A stretch of DNA of 57,165 bases. It comes from a virus. The stretch spans positions 1 through 57,165 of IMG/VR virus record IMGVR_UViG_3300032087_006388; one strand, given 5' to 3'. Position numbers and translations under genes: made by a program. The notes under the pieces are model-generated. The model saw only the letters and a program-made list of their open reading frames with translations, made no database searches and was not told where the DNA came from. Below are positions 55,534-57,165 of the stretch, in pieces (position 1 is the first letter of the stretch; every line of letters starts with the position of its first letter).

Positions 55534-56613
55534 ATGAATATTACACTTAAAAGAACCGAAGAGCAAGTAGAGTTGGTTAAAGCTATGGCTTCCCGCGACC
55601 GCGACGTCGCTTATGAGGCACAACAAGCACTGGCCGCATTTATCGGACCAGTACTTGCTGAAGTTATTGACCAAGCTCCAACAATTAGTAATCTTTTCAC
55701 CTCGTTCAGTTTTGCTGCAGACGACAATCCAAGCATTCCTTTGGATCTGTACTATGACGTAACTGATGACGAGTACATCAAGGTTTACACAACCAATCGT
55801 CCTGGCGGATTGCCCTCCAGTCATGTAACTCCAACACATAGCGAAATGAAACTCGCCACTTACCGTTTGGAAAGTGCCGTTGATTTTGACAAACGCTATG
55901 CTTCTCGTTCCCGACTTGATGTGGTCAGCAAGACCATGACTCGTTTGGCTCAAGAAATTCTTCTTCAACAAGAAAGTGCTTCTGCAGGCTTGTTGTTTGG
56001 AACACTTGCGGATGCTGGCGCTACACACTTTTTAGATAGTGCAAATGCTGGAACTCTTACTCTTGACGATTTCAACAATCTTTTAACTCAAGCAAAACGC
56101 AACAATCCTGCATGGACAGGTGGCACACCCGAGCGTTCTCGTGGCATTACTGATCTGATTGTATCTCCAGAGGTCATTCAAAGCCTTCGTGAGCTCGCTT
56201 ACAATCCTATCAATACCAAGGGAGCTAATGATAGCACTGGTGCTGATACTTCAGGAGTAATTGCAGCAAATGATTCCCTACGTCAAGCATTGTTCTCTCA
56301 AGCTGGCATGCCTGAGTTCTATGGTGTTTCCCTTATGGAAATCTATGAACTTGGTAAGGGTCAAAAATACACTAATGTTGCTAAAAAGCTTATTGGCAGC
56401 AGCTTTACTCGTGATGATATTGTAGTGGGTCTCGACCGCTCTCGCGAATCTATGCTTCGTGCAGTTGCAGTTGACGCTGAGTCGGGCACAACCCTCACAG
56501 TTTCCGCTGACGATCAATATGTAACACGATCCAAGAAGATTGGTTACTACTGCGAACTTGAAGAAGGTCGTACAGTAATTAGTGATCGTGGATTGCTCGC
56601 TATGCAAGTATAA
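55534..56613 (+). CDS. major capsid protein (359 aa)
   Basis: Position, length and features fit an HK97-fold capsid protein: a helical N-terminal part, an E-loop-like SAVDFDKRYASRSRLDVVSK region, a long spine-helix type LAQEILLQQESASAGLLF, and a C-terminal A-domain with ITDLIVSPEVIQSLRELAYNP and GRTVISDRGLLAMQV. Codon use is the most selected in the window (many CGT/CGC Arg), as expected for the most abundant virion protein. AAAGG ribosome-binding site upstream; a terminator follows. Confidence 0.9.
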   Translation: MNITLKRTEEQVELVKAMASRDRDVAYEAQQALAAFIGPVLAEVIDQAPTISNLFTSFSFAADDNPSIPLDLYYDVTDDEYIKVYTTNRPGGLPSSHVTPTHSEMKLATYRLESAVDFDKRYASRSRLDVVSKTMTRLAQEILLQQESASAGLLFGTLADAGATHFLDSANAGTLTLDDFNNLLTQAKRNNPAWTGGTPERSRGITDLIVSPEVIQSLRELAYNPINTKGANDSTGADTSGVIAANDSLRQALFSQAGMPEFYGVSLMEIYELGKGQKYTNVAKKLIGSSFTRDDIVVGLDRSRESMLRAVAVDAESGTTLTVSADDQYVTRSKKIGYYCELEEGRTVISDRGLLAMQV

Positions 56614-56640
56614 TTTATACTTTAAATTATATTTCTTTTC

Positions 56641-56668
56641 AAAAAATCCACCTTCGGGTGGATTTTTT
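56641..56668 (+). terminator. intrinsic terminator after the major capsid gene
   Basis: AAAAATCCACC/GGTGGATTTTTT stem with a TTCG loop, running into Ts. Confidence 0.9.
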
Positions 56669-56690
56669 GTTTCTATAAATTACTATAAAA

Positions 56691-56700
56691 GTGTATTTAA
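56691..56700 (+). promoter_or_regulatory. late-type promoter motif GTGTATTTAA
   Basis: Lies after the capsid terminator and 28 nt before the next ATG, as needed to restart transcription. A Shine-Dalgarno AAGGAG follows. Confidence 0.5.
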
Positions 56701-56718
56701 AAATAAGGAGCAAATAAT

Positions 56719-57105
56719 ATGGCCAAGAAAAAAACAAAACAAATGAAATTGGAGGAACTAGAGTTTATGGACGGAAAAAATCATGATGAAAGTAATCATC
56801 AACTTGCGAAAGATATAGAAGACTTGTTAATGCCAGATACAAATCCATTTGGAACAAATTCAATGGAAGATCTGGAAAGCATGCTAGAAGGCATGAATTT
56901 AAGGCAAGTACAAGAAGTTGCTGTAAAAGCTAGTGTATTTCCATCTGGAAATAAAACCTCTTTAAAAAACAAAATTAAAAAAGAGTTTAAGATGAAATAT
57001 CTCACTAAAGATGGAGGTAGACGCAATTATGCAACCTCTGAAAGTCCAGTAGTGAAAGATAAAATTTTAGCTGAAGAGATTTCAAATATACTTAATGGGC
57101 GATGA
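56719..57105 (+). CDS. small head-region protein, SAP-like segment (128 aa)
   Basis: Lysine-rich start, acidic middle, then LESMLEGMNLRQVQEVAVKASVFPSGNKTSLKNKIKKEF, which resembles the helix-turn-helix of SAP or Rho-N domains (L...L..LA.....G.KS.LI..I). These often bind DNA. It is in the place where head-tail connector genes are usually found. Strong AAGGAG Shine-Dalgarno. Its stop overlaps the next start (ATGA). Confidence 0.6.
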   Translation: MAKKKTKQMKLEELEFMDGKNHDESNHQLAKDIEDLLMPDTNPFGTNSMEDLESMLEGMNLRQVQEVAVKASVFPSGNKTSLKNKIKKEFKMKYLTKDGGRRNYATSESPVVKDKILAEEISNILNGR

Positions 57106-57165
57106 CCTACCAATTCGATTCCTCTATAAATGAATATGGGAATCTGGCTTCTGGAATATTTCTAT
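57102..57165 (+). CDS. start of the next gene, cut by the window end
   Basis: ATG overlaps the previous stop (ATGA), and the frame stays open to the last base, beginning MTYQFDSSINEYGNLASGIF. By position it is probably a head-tail connector or other virion gene. Too short to identify. Confidence 0.5.
   Translation, partial: MTYQFDSSINEYGNLASGIFL

Noticed and set aside
1-57165. CRISPR array or insertion sequence
   Set aside because: No set of evenly spaced direct repeats with unique spacers and no transposase-like frame was seen.

Overview
The window is a piece of a tailed double-stranded DNA phage genome (Caudoviricetes). It is AT-rich and uses the standard genetic code. The hallmark genes are a large terminase, a portal, a prohead protease fused to a scaffold, a major capsid protein, a PhoH-like ATPase and a phage sigma factor. 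Several lipoprotein signal peptides and a possible spanin suggest a host with an outer membrane. The sequence alone does not identify the host.

Positions 1-16400 are an early or middle region of about 50 small genes, nearly all on the plus strand. It also holds one tRNA (CAT anticodon), a roughly 430-nt structured RNA with its own consensus promoter and terminator, and a short tRNA-like RNA. Transcription units start from bacterial sigma70-type promoters (TTGACA / TATAAT-like, 17-bp spacer). In at least fifteen cases the start codon lies 5-8 nt after the -10 hexamer, so the mRNAs should be leaderless. Downstream genes use Shine-Dalgarno sites or ATGA/TAATG overlaps. Recognisable products are a SET-domain protein, two DUF932 proteins, a Gp88-like cysteine-rich protein and several widespread phage proteins of unknown function. 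Three separate 18-residue hydrophobic peptides end in the same residues (TLP). Three palindromes ACTAAT-N7-ATTAGT and three DnaA-box-like sites lie at 13.9-15.8 kb.

Positions 16700-33900 are mainly a leftward late operon. In transcription order it encodes PhoH, a subtilisin-like protease with a C-terminal membrane anchor, a small membrane protein, a zinc-ribbon protein, a sigma factor with a cysteine cluster, a helical protein that may be the small terminase, a zinc finger-ERCC4 nuclease, a small unknown protein and the large terminase. An island of sulfotransferase and glycosyltransferase-like genes follows, its first gene coupled to the terminase by a 4-nt overlap. A GT61-like glycosyltransferase, a J-domain protein and a small lipoprotein with a C-terminal membrane segment lie at the right end.

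Positions 33950-57165 are a rightward structural module: an 847-residue and a 4873-residue receptor-binding or fibre-type protein (the larger with an embedded trypsin-like protease domain), portal, protease/scaffold, a probable decoration protein, major capsid protein, a small head-region protein and the start of the next gene.

Late genes share a motif GTGTA(A/T)(T/A)A close to their start codons, a good candidate for the promoter read by the phage sigma factor. One site between the PhoH and GT61 genes is a perfect 20-bp palindrome and could fire in both directions. A model that fits everything: host RNA polymerase makes leaderless early mRNAs, then the phage sigma factor switches on the GTGTA promoters for virion assembly, glycan modification and lysis.
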